From Vombatus ursinus (Eukaryota > Chordata > Mammalia > Diprotodontia > Vombatidae), in contig NW_020954556.1 in assembly GCF_900497805.2 (NCBI RefSeq), positions 62,408,447 to 62,472,446 of the forward strand: a stretch of 64,000 bases of DNA. The letters run 5' to 3'. The position numbers and the translations under genes are program-made. Shown in pieces: positions 21,205 to 32,722 of this stretch. Each line of letters starts with the position of its first letter. Position 1 is the stretch's first letter. Under the pieces are notes generated by a model. That model was not told where the DNA came from and searched no databases. It was given only the letters and a program-made list of their open reading frames with translations.

Positions 21205-21475
21205 TTTTTGCATTTGGCACAGTGGAAAGAGTGCTAGGCTTTGTGTCAAAACGACCACAGCTCAAATTCAGTCTCAGACACTAACGAGCTGTGTGGCCCT
21301 GGGCATGTCACTTAATTTCTGTATACCTCAGTTTCCTCAACTGTAAAATAGGGATCATAATAGCATCTGATTCCGAGGGTTGCCGTGAAGCTCAAATGAG
21401 ATAACACTTGTAAAGTGCTTTGCAAACTTTAAGCTCAATACTACAGTAAGACTGGGGGGCAGCCTGTAGATAAAC
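21205..21475 (+). mobile_element. Marsupial MIR-type core-SINE, sense
   Basis: 'GGCACAGTGGAAAGAGTGC', 'CGAGCTGTGTGGCCCTGG', 'CCTCAGTTTCCTCAACTGTAAAATAGGG', 'GAGATAACACTTGTAAAGTGC', 'TTTGCAAACTTTAAGC'. Nearly complete. Confidence 0.9.
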
Positions 21476-21477
21476 GT

Positions 21478-21523
21478 TCATTGTTGTTGGTGGTGGTGGT
21501 GGTGCTGCTGCTGCTGCTGCTGT
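21478..21523. repeat. Compound trinucleotide tract (GTT/GGT)n-(GCT)n
   Basis: TTGTTGTTGG, five GGT units, then six GCT units, located at the MIR tail. Confidence 0.95.
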
Positions 21524-22010
21524 TTTACAAGTGTGAAGTACCAAAGTGGAAAATTACTTAATTCCCCTGTTTTGGGACTTCTTTCAAAAGTAATAAAAGC
21601 AAATACTCAATTAATAAATATCCCTTATACAAAATGAAAGAAAAACCAATAATCATATTTGTTTACAAGAACATTTGCCCTGAAGGTATAACCAAGGATG
21701 TAATATCTATCTCAGTGATCTATCCCATCCTACATACTTAAAAGCAGAACTCACAAATCCATTATCTCTCTGATTCTCCTTCCTTAGTTTGGAAAAACAG
21801 TCCCAACTCCTTTTTGTAGAAAAGCAAGTTTAAATAACTTTTAAGGTTTTGAGGTTTGATATTGATTAATGAACATTTGAAGTATTTAATTTACATATCT
21901 GAAAGATATAATTAAGAGATTTAAATAACTGTCAAACGACAAAAAGAGGTGGACTGATAATCAAGGAATGTGAGCTGTAGCTGCAGATCTACATGGACTT
22001 CCCTGTGTTC
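21524..22010. other. Unassigned sequence
   Basis: Nothing recognised. Confidence 0.3.
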
Positions 22011-22014
22011 CTTT

Positions 22015-22105
22015 GTGTATGCCCTTTTACCTCTCACAAGTCTCAAATGGGGATAACATCTGCACCACTGACCTCACAAAGCTGTAATGATCCTTACACC
22101 ATAAT
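22015..22105 (+). mobile_element. MIR core fragment, sense
   Basis: 'CAAATGGGGATAACATCTGCACC' and 'CTCACAAAGCTGTAATGATCC' represent the central MIR part only. Confidence 0.55.
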
Positions 22106-23160
22106 GTGCCATAGAAAATTTGAATTGCTATTATCATTGTAATAAATTTCCTCTAAACTCCTATTTCTCAGCTTTATCTTAGCACGGAGGTGACCCCAAC
22201 TTATCACCTGTAAGGCCAGCAAAGCTGTTGCAAATTCTATTAAGTTAAGAAAGGATGCAAGGTTTAGCACTGGAGGGAAGTCCACCAGGGGATGGATTTT
22301 TTTTTTTTCAGCCACAATGTCTCATAAAGATCATCTACTAAAGATTAGGGGTTTTGATCTGCATCAGTTGAGAGTATGCTTACAACCAGATAATCACAAA
22401 TTCTTAAAGGATTGAAATAAATTTTTAAAATTTCAATTCATTTTTGAAACTTAAATATTTCTAAAAAGTAGCTAATTGGATCTGCTTTTGTAACAGAAAC
22501 ACAAATTACCTAACATGGAAAGGAAGGCCTAGAATTTTTTTTTGATATTTCCAACAAAAAACATTTTAGAGTTATGGTCTTTCAATATTGAATCATTCAG
22601 TTATGAGTTTGGTTATCAGTTTAGTCATTCCTAATTGCAGGAATTCCAAATAGACAGAAGCATCTATCTTGCCCTTAAGTCATAAAAATGTCATCACTAT
22701 TACACTAAGTTTCAAAGAAAGTCTTTTAACTTTTTCAAAGAAATACCTAATATACGTACACCAATGATTCATTGTCAATTAAGGTACTGGGAGTTCTGTC
22801 TAAATAGATAGTATTGTTCAAAGAGGTCACACATATACCATATGTGTCTTACCAAAGTTCAAGGAATAAAACACAATAAAACACACATCACACCATGCAG
22901 AAGGAGTATTTCTTTCTACAACTCAAGAAGACACATTAGCACTTTTCACAATGTGAGGGCCTTTATTAAGTACACCAATTACCACTACACTGTAAACGTA
23001 CAAAGATGCCAGTTTAAATAGTTTCGGTTGACAGAATGCCAGATAAAGCAAATATTTTTGAACTCCGAAAAGCACCCTGAATTCCCCACAAAAAGTGTTC
23101 AATGAAGTCTCATATAATAGATAATTATCCTCAGAGAAATTTCATAAAATGTCAGCTCTT
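22106..23160. other. Unassigned sequence
   Basis: About 1 kb without a recognised repeat or exon. Confidence 0.3.
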
Positions 23161-23370
23161 GATAGGACCTTAGAAGATAGAAAACCACATCACAGCTCAA
23201 AGGGATGTTATAATGAAGAATAAAGAATATCGAATGTACATTGAGGTACATTAGCACATAGACTGTCACAGACAAAAAAGATTTTAAAGATTATCTACTC
23301 CAATCTCTAATTTTACTGAAGAAACTAATACCCAGGTAGGGTACAAAATCACAGGAATATGCTGCAAGAT
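23145..23370 (-). mobile_element. MIR3/L3-end fragments, antisense
   Basis: 'TCTTGATAGGACCTTAGAAG' and, further on, 'AAAGATTATCTACTCCAATCTC' with 'TTACTGAAGAAACTAATACCC' give two degenerate antisense copies of the same SINE-end type. Confidence 0.5.
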
Positions 23371-23735
23371 CTAACAGTTGGTAAAGACCTTAGAGGTCAT
23401 CGAGTTCAATCTGACAAAGACACCCCTCCACAGTTTCCTCAACATGTGTTCATCCATTACATTTCTTGAATTCCTTCAGTGAGAGAGAACCCACTGTCCA
23501 CTTCTGGATGCCTTTCCTTCTCAGGAAGCTTTCTTTCCATCAAGCCTACTTCTGTCTCTGCAACTTTGACACACTGTTTGAAGTTCTGATATGGAACAAG
23601 GAAAAACAAGTCTAACTCCTCCACATGACTACCCTTCAGAAATTTGAAGATTACTAACATGCCATGTCCTACCACATTCTTTTGTCCACAACTTCTTCTA
23701 GGACATAGTTTGTCTATTTCAGGTGACATAAATTC
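23371..23735 (-). mobile_element. L3/CR1 LINE 3' region, antisense
   Basis: 'AAGACCTTAGAGGTCATCGAG', 'GAGAGAACCCACTGTCC', 'TTTCCTTCTCAGGAAGC', 'CTTCAGAAATTTGAAGATTACTAACATGCC' match the antisense L3/CR1 3' order. The minus frame at 23457-23729 (90 codons) sits inside it. Confidence 0.75.
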
Positions 23736-23739
23736 ATTA

Positions 23740-24150
23740 CTGAGAAGCTAGGTGGTGTAGTGGATAGAGCATTGAGCTTGGATTTAGGATCTGAGCTCAA
23801 ATCCAGCCTCAGATACTTACTAGCTGGGTTACCCAGGCAAGTCATTTAACTAGTCTGCCTCAGTTTCCCCAAATGTAAAATGAGGGAAATAATATCACCT
23901 ACCTCACAGGTTGTTGGGTTCTTTTTTTGCGGGTTTTTTTTTTACAGGGTTTTTTTCAGGATCAAATGAAGTAATATTTGTAAAGCACTTAGTACAGCTA
24001 CTGGCACATAGTAGGTGCTATATACACTACTACAGCACCTACCTCCCAGGATTGTCAAGATAATAATTGTAAAGTACTTAGCAGTGTCTGGCACATAGTA
24101 AGAACTATATAAATGTTAGTTATCATTATTATTATTATTATTACAGTAAA
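23740..24150 (+). mobile_element. MIR-type core-SINE followed by a second MIR tail
   Basis: 'GCTAGGTGGTGTAGTGGATAG', 'TCAGTTTCCCCAAATGTAAAATG', 'AAAGCACTTAGTACAGC', then a repeated tail 'CACCTACCTCCCAGGATTG ... AGTACTTAGCAGTGTCTGGC' and an (ATT)n end. An odd T-rich insert lies at 23917-23958. Confidence 0.85.
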
Positions 24151-24159
24151 ACAGAGAGC

Positions 24160-24380
24160 CTAGTGAGTATGGGTACTTCAGTGCCAGCCCTAATTTCAGT
24201 AACTGTTGGTAGCCCTCCTTACCCCAGAAAAGAATTCTACAAGCAAAGAAAGCCTGTAGTCACTCTCTGTGCCACCACATAACACCTTGTCTTTCTTTAC
24301 CAGCAAGCATTAGGTGGATGAGACTGCTGACACCAAGGATCCCCACCTCAGAGTGTGGAGTAGCTGGTGTGGATTAAGGA
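24160..24380. other. Unassigned sequence
   Basis: Slightly G+C-richer than its surroundings; nothing recognised. Confidence 0.3.
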
Positions 24381-24384
24381 AACA

Positions 24385-24550
24385 GCAATGCACTTAGAGG
24401 TTATATCCTCTCTCTGACACCAATTATGTGGCCATAACCAAATCATTTAATCTCTGGGCCTTACTTAGTCTTCTCTCTGGGGCTAACAACACCTATCTCT
24501 TTGGGTTCTTCTGAAACTAAAATGAGAAAACATATGCAAAGTGTTTTACA
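24385..24550 (+). mobile_element. MIR, sense
   Basis: 'ATGTGGCCATAACCAAATCATTTAATCTCTGG', 'CCTATCTCTTTGGGTTC', 'GCAAAGTGTTTTACAAATATTAC' in sense order. Confidence 0.7.
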
Positions 24551-24725
24551 AATATTACAGTGAATGAATGGATGGGTGAAAAGCATTTATTAAGCACTTA
24601 ACATATGCCAGGCACTGTGCTAGGAACCAGGAACACAAATGCAAAAGTGTGAGTCCCTACCCTTAAAGAATTTACATTCTAATAAGGGGAGATGACACAT
24701 ATAAAGCAGTGGTAAAGAGGGAAAA
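24551..24725 (-). mobile_element. L2 LINE 3' end, antisense
   Basis: 'GAAAAGCATTTATTAAGCACTTAAC', 'GCCAGGCACTGTGCTAGG', 'TAAAGAATTTACATTCTAATAAGGGG'. Confidence 0.85.
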
Positions 24726-25095
24726 AAATTTTGGTGGGCAGTTAAAAGAATGAAGATTTGCTCCACAGAGATATTGACTGATATGCCCTTCCCCAAAGCA
24801 GAGGTAGTATTGATTTAATTACTGTCCCTAAAGCAAGTAGAAAGGAAGGGGCAGAGGCTGAGACCCAAAGCAGATGGTAAAATGGCCAGGGAGATACCAT
24901 GAAATGTGACTTATGGTCTGGTCTGGAACAGGCTAGATATTGTGACCTAAGTGAGTTTGTACTCACTCACCAATCAAGATAGCTCAGTCCCAGGAAAGGA
25001 ATTCAAAGCTGTGTCTTTTTTCACGTGAAAAGAAGTTGTTCAAAAGAAAAGATAGCAAAAAGGGGAGGAAAAGGGCATCAGAAAGATGGGGATGG
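24726..25095. other. Unassigned sequence
   Basis: No family recognised. A 74-codon minus frame at 24742-24966 has no visible domain. Confidence 0.3.
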
Positions 25096-25152
25096 CAGGT
25101 GAAGTGCTATATAAATGTTAGATATTACTATGACTATCATTATTATTATTAC
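25096..25152 (+). mobile_element. MIR tail fragment with (ATT)n
   Basis: 'GTGAAGTGCTATATAAATGTTAG' and then ATT repeats are the 3' end of a marsupial MIR. Confidence 0.6.
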
Positions 25153-25266
25153 AACTTCCCCTTCCATCACCAGATGAGAAGGATGAATTTGAGGATCTCC
25201 TCTCCCTTAGGGAATCTACTGCTGCTTCCAAAGAGAATTCCTTCTTAACCCTATGCCCACTACTAG

Positions 25267-25294
25267 TATCTGAAAAACCACCACCACCACCACC
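25267..25294. repeat. (ACC)n trinucleotide tract
   Basis: About eight ACC units. Confidence 0.9.
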
Positions 25295-25439
25295 ATGGCC
25301 CAGCAGAACCACTAAGCACCTAGACAGGGTAAGGGCTACTTATACATAAGCATGAAAACTCATTCCATATATTTACTTGTGCAAAAAATAAATATTTTGC
25401 ATTCAAATACATGAATATGAAAATATATTGCAAAACTAA

Positions 25440-25575
25440 ATTACCTTATCTCCTCCATGAAGTCCTCTCTAATTTTCCACACTCCCACCAAACTCGAAGT
25501 GAATTCTCCCTCATCTGATTTCAAAGTACTTTATGCTACTTTTACAAGCACATATAGCTCTAACATTCACATAAC
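25440..25575 (+). mobile_element. L2 LINE 3' region fragment, sense
   Basis: 'CTCCATGAAGTCCTCTCTAATTTTCC' and 'TCATCTGATTTCAAAGTACTTTATGC' match the sense L2 3' UTR. Confidence 0.7.
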
Positions 25576-26148
25576 TACTTATGTTATATATGAAACTAGA
25601 AAAAGATGATAACACAAGAGTATAAATGATAACAGTCATCTTCCTGCTTTATCCTATCAAAAAAGCACACATAATATAAATGACAAAATATCTTCTAAAA
25701 ATTATTTTGAATGGGAATTGGATGCAAATAATCTGAGAACCACGAGAAAACTAAGATTTTCAGACAAATCATTTAATGTGGAAACATTAAGCAAAATTAA
25801 ATATATACTTAGCTTTCCCATGGCAATCCTCTTTTTTTTTTTCAACTATCATAAAGCATCACTCTATTCAAGATCCACAGTTTAAAGCTGTATTATGAGT
25901 AAAAACTGTGTGAGGAACTTTTTGTTCTATCAATTATGATCTAGTACCTTTAATGGAATTAAGCACCTATCTTACATCAAATTCTGGGTTATAATTAAGT
26001 TTGATCTAATTAGACTTTTTAAAAAGAGGAAAAACAAAAGAGTTAAAGCAAAATAAGTTAAATTCTGTCAAGAAGGTCACTAACGTTCTAAGAGTGTTTT
26101 GAGAAGACATTTTTTTAAAATTTAACATATCATTAATCATGCATTTAA
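25576..26148. other. Unassigned A+T-rich sequence
   Basis: No repeat family or exon recognised. Confidence 0.3.
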
Positions 26149-26149
26149 A

Positions 26150-26220
26150 TATTATTGGATTTGAGGATGGAAAGAACCTTAGCAATCGTCTAGTTTAATG
26201 ACTTCACTGTATAGATGATG
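26150..26220 (-). mobile_element. MIR3/L3-end fragment, antisense
   Basis: 'GGATGGAAAGAACCTTAGCAATCGTCTAG' then a short core remnant, cut by the following L1. Confidence 0.5.
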
Positions 26221-26221
26221 A

Positions 26222-26735
26222 ATGTTCATCAATTGAAGAATAGCTGAACAAGTTGTAGTATATCATTGTGATGGAATACTATGGTGTTGTAAGAAATGAC
26301 AAAGGGGATGATTTCAGAAAAACCTGAGAAGACTTATATGAGCTGATACAAAATAAAGTGAGCAGAACCAGGAGAATTTTATACACAGTAATAGTAATAT
26401 CATAATGATAATCAACTGTGAAAGACTTAGCTACTCTGATCAATACAATGGTCCATGACAACTCCAAAGGACTCATGAGGAAAAATGTTATCTAACTCCA
26501 GAGAGAGAATTGGTAAACTCTGAGTGCAGATTAAAGCATATTTTTTTTCACTTTATTTTTCTTTTTTCTTTTCTTTTTGCAACATGGCTAATGTGAAAAT
26601 ATGTTTTGTATGACCTCGTATATATAAAATGGGCATCATATTTCTTGCCTTCTAAATGGCTGGAGGAGGGAATAAAAGGATGAAGAGAATTTAGAGATGA
26701 AAATAAAAACTTTTTTAAAAGGAGAAAAAAAGCTT
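26222..26735 (+). mobile_element. L1 LINE 3' UTR (marsupial type B), 5'-truncated
   Basis: Complete 3' order: 'GAATAGCTGAACAAGTTGTAG', 'GGAATACTATGGTGTTGTAAG', 'GAAAAACCTGAGAAGACTTATATGAGC', 'AACTGTGAAAGACTTAGCTACTC', 'CCAAAGGACTCATGAGG', a T-rich block, 'CATGGCTAATGTGAAAATATG', then 'AAAATAAAAAC' before an A-rich end. Relatively well preserved. Confidence 0.88.
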
Positions 26736-27290
26736 TATTCAATTCTTTCATTGTTTACTAGTTTCTCTTTCTGTTAAGATTTGTTAAGGTCTGAAAGTGG
26801 TACACTGACAACCCCCATTGTTACAGTTTTACTATTTCCCCCTGCAATTTAATTAACTTTTCTTTTGAGTATTTAGATGCTATGACAATCAATGCATTAC
26901 ACATCAAGTACTGAGTTTTGATTCATTATCAATGGTTCCTTTAAGCATAACGGAGTATCTGTGTAGAAGCATATTAAAAACTACCTTCCCTTTTTCAAAT
27001 AAAAATATTAATAGGTATTTCTATAGTCTAAATTATTTTCCAGACTTGCCACCTTAGAAAAATTTGTAAAAGAACAAGAATGAAAACTAGATTCACAGAA
27101 AAGGAAAAGGTAGAAACCAAACTTATAACAATAACAACAACAAAATGCTTGTCTAATTAAGATTATTGCCTTCACTATTCCCTGAAGTGATGAGAATTAT
27201 AACTCACCTATGTGCAGTACCCTCTTTCACCATTCTAAAGAGATTAAGGTATTGATCTATCAATCAATGAAAAGATATCTCTGAATATTC
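26736..27290. other. Unassigned A+T-rich sequence
   Basis: Nothing recognised. Confidence 0.3.
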
Positions 27291-27297
27291 TAGGAAA

Positions 27298-27402
27298 ACA
27301 TTGGGCAAGTTATTCCAACTCTATAAGCCTCAATTTTCTCATCTATATAATGAAGAAATTAGAATAGATGGTCTGTTTCAAGTCTAAACCCTATGATTGT
27401 GT
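27298..27402 (+). mobile_element. MIR3-like SINE, sense, 3' part
   Basis: 'GGGCAAGTTATTCCAACTC', 'CTCAATTTTCTCATCTATATAATG', 'AGATGGTCTGTTTCAAGTC'. Confidence 0.65.
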
Positions 27403-27855
27403 TATTGTTTGTTTTTTCTTTCACTAAGCACTATGCTAAAGAAGGTTTCTAGTTCACTGAGATTCTAATGAATTATATGAGTAACTATAATATAGAGATG
27501 AAATAATTTTTATTCAATTTTGTTTCAGTGGAAGCTGGGTATTACAGACATAAATATAAATGCATTAATGAAAGCAATGTCAGTCCTCATTGAGGTAAAA
27601 TGATAAAAACTATTTTTTAATCTTTTAGAAAAATATGCTTAATGTCATATTTCATCTTTTCAAAACTTTTTTAAAAGACTATTTTCTATTTTTGGCCATA
27701 AATTTTACTATTTCATTATTGAATCAATAATTAAAATTGCAAATATTATGATAATGTACCAATAGCATTTTTCGCCTTACAATATAAAACAATAAAGGAA
27801 TGATCCACTAAATATCTTTAGATAAAACATTATGTGCAGCAGATAGCTTCATAGA
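27403..27855. other. Unassigned A+T-rich sequence
   Basis: Nothing recognised. Confidence 0.3.
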
Positions 27856-27857
27856 AA

Positions 27858-28025
27858 TAGTATGACATCATGGAAAATGCAGTGAAGACCTAGGCTCAAA
27901 TAATTCTGGGCAATTAATTTCTCTGAGCTTCATTCTCCTCATCTTTAAAATGGAGGACAATGGGGTTGTGACGAAAATGTCTTTAAAAACTATAAAGTGC
28001 TACATAATCATGTGTATTCAAATAT
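27858..28025 (+). mobile_element. MIR, sense
   Basis: 'GTATGACATCATGGAAAATG', 'TTCTGGGCAATTAATTTCTCTGAGC', 'CTTTAAAATGGAGGAC', 'CTATAAAGTGCTACATAATC'. Confidence 0.7.
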
Positions 28026-28284
28026 ATAAATACAATTAAATAGGGGATAAAGAAGACTAATTCTAAAGAGATTCAATGCAATCATGGCTCGAGTGTTAGT
28101 GTGAATAATGACTGACTACTCAATTGGAATGTTTAACAATCAACCAAATGAAGACATAGCAGGATTTTGAGATCTTTCGGTCAGGCTTTAGTTTTAATGC
28201 AGTAGTGAGATGATAGATTATGGAGTTCCATTCTCTATGAGTATGAATATACATTTAACAAAGGACTAGGAATAGTCTATAATG

Positions 28285-28352
28285 AAAAGCATAGAATCAT
28301 TGGACTTAAAGCTGAAAGAGACCTTAGAAACAGTCTAATTCAACCATCTCTA
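28285..28352 (-). mobile_element. MIR3/L3-end fragment, antisense
   Basis: 'TAGAATCATTGGACTTAAAGC', 'GAAAGAGACCTTAGAAACAGTCTAATTC'. Confidence 0.6.
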
Positions 28353-28439
28353 ATCCAATCCAATAAGTATTTAATAAATACCTATTTTATGCAAATCACT
28401 GTGCTAGCTGCTAGGGATAATTATTTTTTATTTAATGTT

Positions 28440-28710
28440 GTTATCATCATCATCATTATTATTATAGCTATCATTTATCACTTACTATGTGACAGACATT
28501 GTACTAAATGTTTTACAATTACTATTTCATTTGATCCTCATAATAACTTTGTGAGGCTGGTGCTATTATTATCATCATTTTAGAGATGAGGAAACTGAGT
28601 TTAGGTGACTTGCTCAGTATCACCCAACTAGTAAGTGTCTGAGGCTGGATTTGATCTCAAGTCTTCTTGACTCTAGGCCTGGCACTCTATCTACTGCACC
28701 ACTTCAGGAT
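28440..28710 (-). mobile_element. MIR, antisense, inserted into L2
   Basis: (ATT)n, 'ATAGCTATCATTTATCACTTAC', 'TTGATCCTCATAATAACTTTGTGAGG', 'TTTTAGAGATGAGGAAACTGAG', '...CTAGGCCTGGCACTCTATC'. Nearly complete. Confidence 0.88.
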
Positions 28711-28745
28711 CTAAAAACTAAAAACTAAAAACTAAAAACTAAACA
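28711..28745. repeat. (CTAAAAA)n heptamer tract
   Basis: About four to five heptamer copies at the MIR-L2 junction, grading into an A run. Confidence 0.92.
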
Positions 28746-28974
28746 AAAAAAAAAAAGTTCCTGACCCCAAGGAGAATAAATTCTTCTGGAACTTATACTA
28801 TGATGATACTAGAATGCGATTATGGCAAAAATAAAGGTCCACTCATCTGAAGAATTGGGGGGGAGGTGCAGGAGGGGGAAGAGAGAAAGGTGCAGGAGAT
28901 AGCATGAAGATAGCACTTCAGTTGGGTGTTGATGGGAGTAAAGGTTTCAATAAGTTCAATGGTTTGCTTTGTCT

Positions 28975-29745
28975 GTTATGACATCTCTCTTATGTCCCTT
29001 TCTCTCTACTCGCTCAGTTACCACCTTGGTACAAATTCTCATCACCTTATGCCTAGACTATGGCATCACCGAGCTAGATGATCTCTGAGCCTCAATTCTA
29101 ACCCCACTCAAATCCACCCTCCAATCAGCTGCTGAAAGGATTCTCTTTAAATGCAGTTCTAACCATATCAAGCCCCCCTTCTCAATAAATTCAAGAGGCT
29201 TCTTATTAACTCCAAGATTGAATATAAAATTCTGCCTGGCTAACAATACTAATAATTAACATTGGTAGAGTGATTTATGGATTCCAAAGCCTTTACATAT
29301 TTCATCTCCAAGTTGGTCCTTTCCTGCTTTTCCACACTCTTCTTGCATTTTGCTCCCCTCCACATGCACAACCCTCCAGCCACGCGGGTTTTCTCACTGC
29401 TCCTGCAGCACAGTACTAAGTCGTACTGCACACCCCATGCCTTTGTGACAGTTGTGCAGCATGCCCAGGATGCTCTCCCTCCTAATGTCCACCTCTTCCC
29501 TTTCTTCAAGACCCAACACAAACCCCACCTTTTGCTGGGGAGGACCTTCCCAGGCATGTCTTCCCTCTGAGATCCCCTTCCATTTGCACTGTACATGCCT
29601 CACATGAACATAATTATTCACATGATGTTTCACCCATTAGCATGTGAACTCCTTAAGGGCAAAGATAGTAGGTTGTTTTTCCTTGTGTGCCTAGTGCTTA
29701 GTAGCACTCGGCCCACGGTATGTGTCTGATGAATTCTTAAGATCT
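28975..29745 (+). mobile_element. L2 LINE, ORF2 end to 3' terminus, sense
   Basis: 'CTCATCACCTTATGCCTAGAC', 'TCCAATCAGCTGCTGAAAGGATTCTC', 'GAATATAAAATTCTGCCTGGC', 'GGATGCTCTCCCTCC', 'AAGACCCAACACAAACCCCACC', 'TGTGAACTCCTTAAGGGC', 'GCCTAGTGCTTAGTAGC'. A short MIR-like piece (29240-29310) interrupts it. Frames at 29277-29570 (+) and 29249-29596 (-) are products of this fossil and not genes. Confidence 0.85.
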
Positions 29746-29949
29746 GATTTTGCAAGAAAGGCTGGCTGAGGGAGGAACGCTGGCTGTTCTAGGTGCCCAC
29801 CCTTCTGCTCCGGGATGGGGGTGGTAAGGATGTCATCCTTAAGCCCTACACTGATCAAGCAGGACTTCTTGGAGTCAGTCTTGCCATTCAAACACCAAGG
29901 CAGTATGCACTTATACCTGGTTAAAGAAGGATGTGTTGCACAGTGGTGT

Positions 29950-30132
29950 CAACACATCTCTGTTGCAAACAGTCAGGCCATTCACAGACTTCGCAGATTT
30001 GGCATTTTGGGTTCTGGGAAGTTAAGTGACTTCCTGAAGCACAAAGCTACTAAGAGCAGCAGAGCCAGCAGTTGAACCCGGGTCATCTGACTCTGAATCT
30101 AGACCTCTTTCCACTGTACCAGCTGTAACCTT
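29950..30132 (-). mobile_element. MIR, antisense
   Basis: 'GGGAAGTTAAGTGACTTCC', 'GCAGTTGAACCCGGGTCATCTGAC', 'GACCTCTTTCCACTGTACC'. Confidence 0.75.
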
Positions 30133-31835
30133 CCCTGATTAACATAAAGAATATTATTTTCTACCACCCTACAATTTCATCTGCATTAGCATCAAATGAG
30201 CTCTTTCTCCACATAAATAAAGAAATAAAGAAAGTTGTTCATTCGCAAAACTGTGACTCACCGAGTTAAAAAATTAAGTTGTACAGATCAGAAATGTAAT
30301 CATAGGAGACAAGCTCGGAGAATTTTTCAATCACTGTGGGACTGCATCAATTTGCAGTCATGTTATATTAAAGAGAGAAAAGTCTAGGAGAGTCTCCTGG
30401 TGTCACTTCAGATTAGATTTGTTGTTGTTATCAGACTGTGCATTTTGGAATCTTTCTTACATTTTAAAAATATCGTCTAATGTGGCTACGTGGTGTACGA
30501 GGAGATCCAGCCAACATGTGACTCTGATTGTCCAGAGATTAAGAGGCTGCTCAAATGAACTTGGAAATTCAAAAATGCACTTGTCTTCTAGAACCATATT
30601 AACATATTAGCAGGAACTAACTACCTTGGAGTAATGCAATGTACAGTGACTCAAACAGAATAATTTTGAAAATGTTACACTTAATTTAAAAGTTATACAA
30701 AATTCAATTTGTGGTCTATTTCCCTTCACATATTCCAGCACACAGGAGGTAACTGAAAATTTTCATTTTGTCTAGATTTTATATTAAGAATGACTTCTAT
30801 AATTTCACTGAAATCTTGATCTATTTCACAAGTGTTTAGTCCTTTGTTTGGCTGTTTTCTGACCACAACGTTGCACAAAAATAACATTTTACTAATTAAC
30901 TGATTAAGTTTAAAAATGTGAAGGATGCAATGGTGCCTAAAAATACACCATTTTCTTCCATAGCCACTCATATAACAAACAAAAATGACAACTGGAAAAC
31001 AACTGAACTAGAAAATGCTAATGAATAAATATCACTGTCTATACATTGTACTCAAAATCAACTTCAGAAAAAGACTTGCAAAAGATTCTATCTTTAAGCA
31101 AATCTTATAAGGAATTCTTTATAGCAAATCTGAAACTCATGGCCTGCCAGGTTTTCCAATTTGCCTCAAATCTGCTTGCACATAATCTTCCAAGTGGTAC
31201 TTATGTCCTCTCATTAATTACTTAATGGAGTTATGGTGATCAGTTGTTCTAGGATGTTCTAGGATGAAGTCAAAACAGAAAACATCTATGATTGCCATGG
31301 TCTAACATGTCCAGGTGTTTTTTACAGAAGAAAACTAGGGTCTTTTGAGTTTATTTCATTCTTTTAAAAATATCCCAGTGAAGATACAAATCTGCAAATT
31401 ATGGAAGACTTTAACATAAGAATAAAAAATGTATGTTATCTGAAAGGCAATAGAAAAACATATGGTGAGTACAAGAAAGTTTGTAAGATATTAGCAACTT
31501 GCACATAAAAAAGGGCTATAAATGCTACTATCACTAGAAAAAGAGAAGACTAGTCATGAAATGAGACCAATAGCTAACACATTAACACATGGACAGCCCA
31601 AATGCTGCTCTGAAGATAATAAAATATTTTAAAAATCACAGGCAGGCCCTATGGAAAATGTATATAATATATAGACAAAAACTGTACAAAATGAGAAAAC
31701 ATAGATGAAGATTTGTTCCAGTAAAAGAATTATTTGTACCAACTGATATCACAAATCCAACAAAGTATCAAAAATTCATTCTTTAGGAAGCCAAAAAATT
31801 TATTAACCAGCACTTTGGGTAAGAAACTTCTAAAA
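30133..31835. other. Repeat-poor block
   Basis: About 1.7 kb without a recognised repeat. Short frames only. Nothing argues for an exon. Confidence 0.35.
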
Positions 31836-31839
31836 CGAA

Positions 31840-32010
31840 AATTTTTTTGGCTTGAGAGTCAGAATTTGGTTTCAATCCTGCCTCTGAAATTGAAAGCACA
31901 CAATGACTGTGACCAAGTCTTCTAACAAACTTACCTGGGTCTCAATTTCTTCAAGAGTATGTAATGCCATTACAATAACTGGCTGATTTTAAGCTTTTGA
32001 AAAGAAATAT
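31840..32010 (+). mobile_element. MIR, sense, degenerate
   Basis: 'TTGGCTTGAGAGTCAGAATTTGG', 'CCTGCCTCTGAAATTG', 'CTGGGTCTCAATTTCTTC'. Confidence 0.5.
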
Positions 32011-32560
32011 GATGTCCCCTAAATTCTATATGGTTCTTTCTTCTTCAGCTTTGGGAACTTTATTTTTGATAAAAAGTTCTAAGTTCAGTCACAGTTGTTT
32101 CAAGCCCCCATTTAGGAAAATTCCAACATCCAGGCAAAGATTTGGTTCTCTGATTAAACTATCTCTAGTTTATCCCTGGCTTCTTTGTTGTTAAGGCAAA
32201 ATTCAATTTATCAAAAATATCTGTGTAAAGAAACAGCAGATCACATCATAGAGTTTGTGGATAAAGAGTCATGGAAGGGAGGGAGCGGAGGAAGTCCGAT
32301 CCAGCCTGGATCTTCTGTTTCTGGACGCCTAAGCATATGCCTTCTTTGCCACAGTTCAGATTTACTTCTGCTGAAAAGGCACACACTTCCAGTTCTGGAA
32401 TTCTTCTCCCTTCTCAACTTGATTAATAATTTACGGATGATTCTTGTATGCATGACAATGTTTCTAGCCTAATGGGACATACTTCCTGTATGATGTGGTT
32501 TCACTTCATCCAATGGTATTAAACAACTTCAACATTTAGTCTAAGATCTTTTAACTGAAT
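32011..32560. other. Unassigned sequence
   Basis: Contains overlapping open frames on both strands near 32185-32472 (95 and 70 codons). Neither has a recognisable domain. Confidence 0.3.
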
Positions 32561-32564
32561 GACT

Positions 32565-32722
32565 GATTGACTGAGACTTGTTCTCACCTAGGTAAGGTAT
32601 TGGAGTTTAAATGGTGCAGGATAGTTTCAACCTTACCTTCATGTGTAAAATGAAGGAACTGAATTAAATCACCACCAAAGTCCCTTTCAGGTCAAAAAGA
32701 CTAATTCTAAAATGACTTCTTC
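32565..32722 (+). mobile_element. MIR3-like SINE, sense
   Basis: 'TACCTTCATGTGTAAAATGAAGG' and 'CAAAGTCCCTTTCAGGTC'. Confidence 0.6.

Larger units (their letters stand above)
28353..28800 (-). mobile_element. L2 3' end, antisense, split by a MIR
   Basis: 'AATAAGTATTTAATAAATACC', 'CACTGTGCTAGCTGCTAGGGATA' is the L2 end. After the MIR and a heptamer tract the L2 resumes with 'GTTCCTGACCCCAAGGAGAATAAATTC'. Confidence 0.75.

Noticed and set aside
28711-28745. CRISPR-like or telomere-like array
   Set aside because: It is a plain (CTAAAAA)n simple repeat at a SINE junction in vertebrate DNA.
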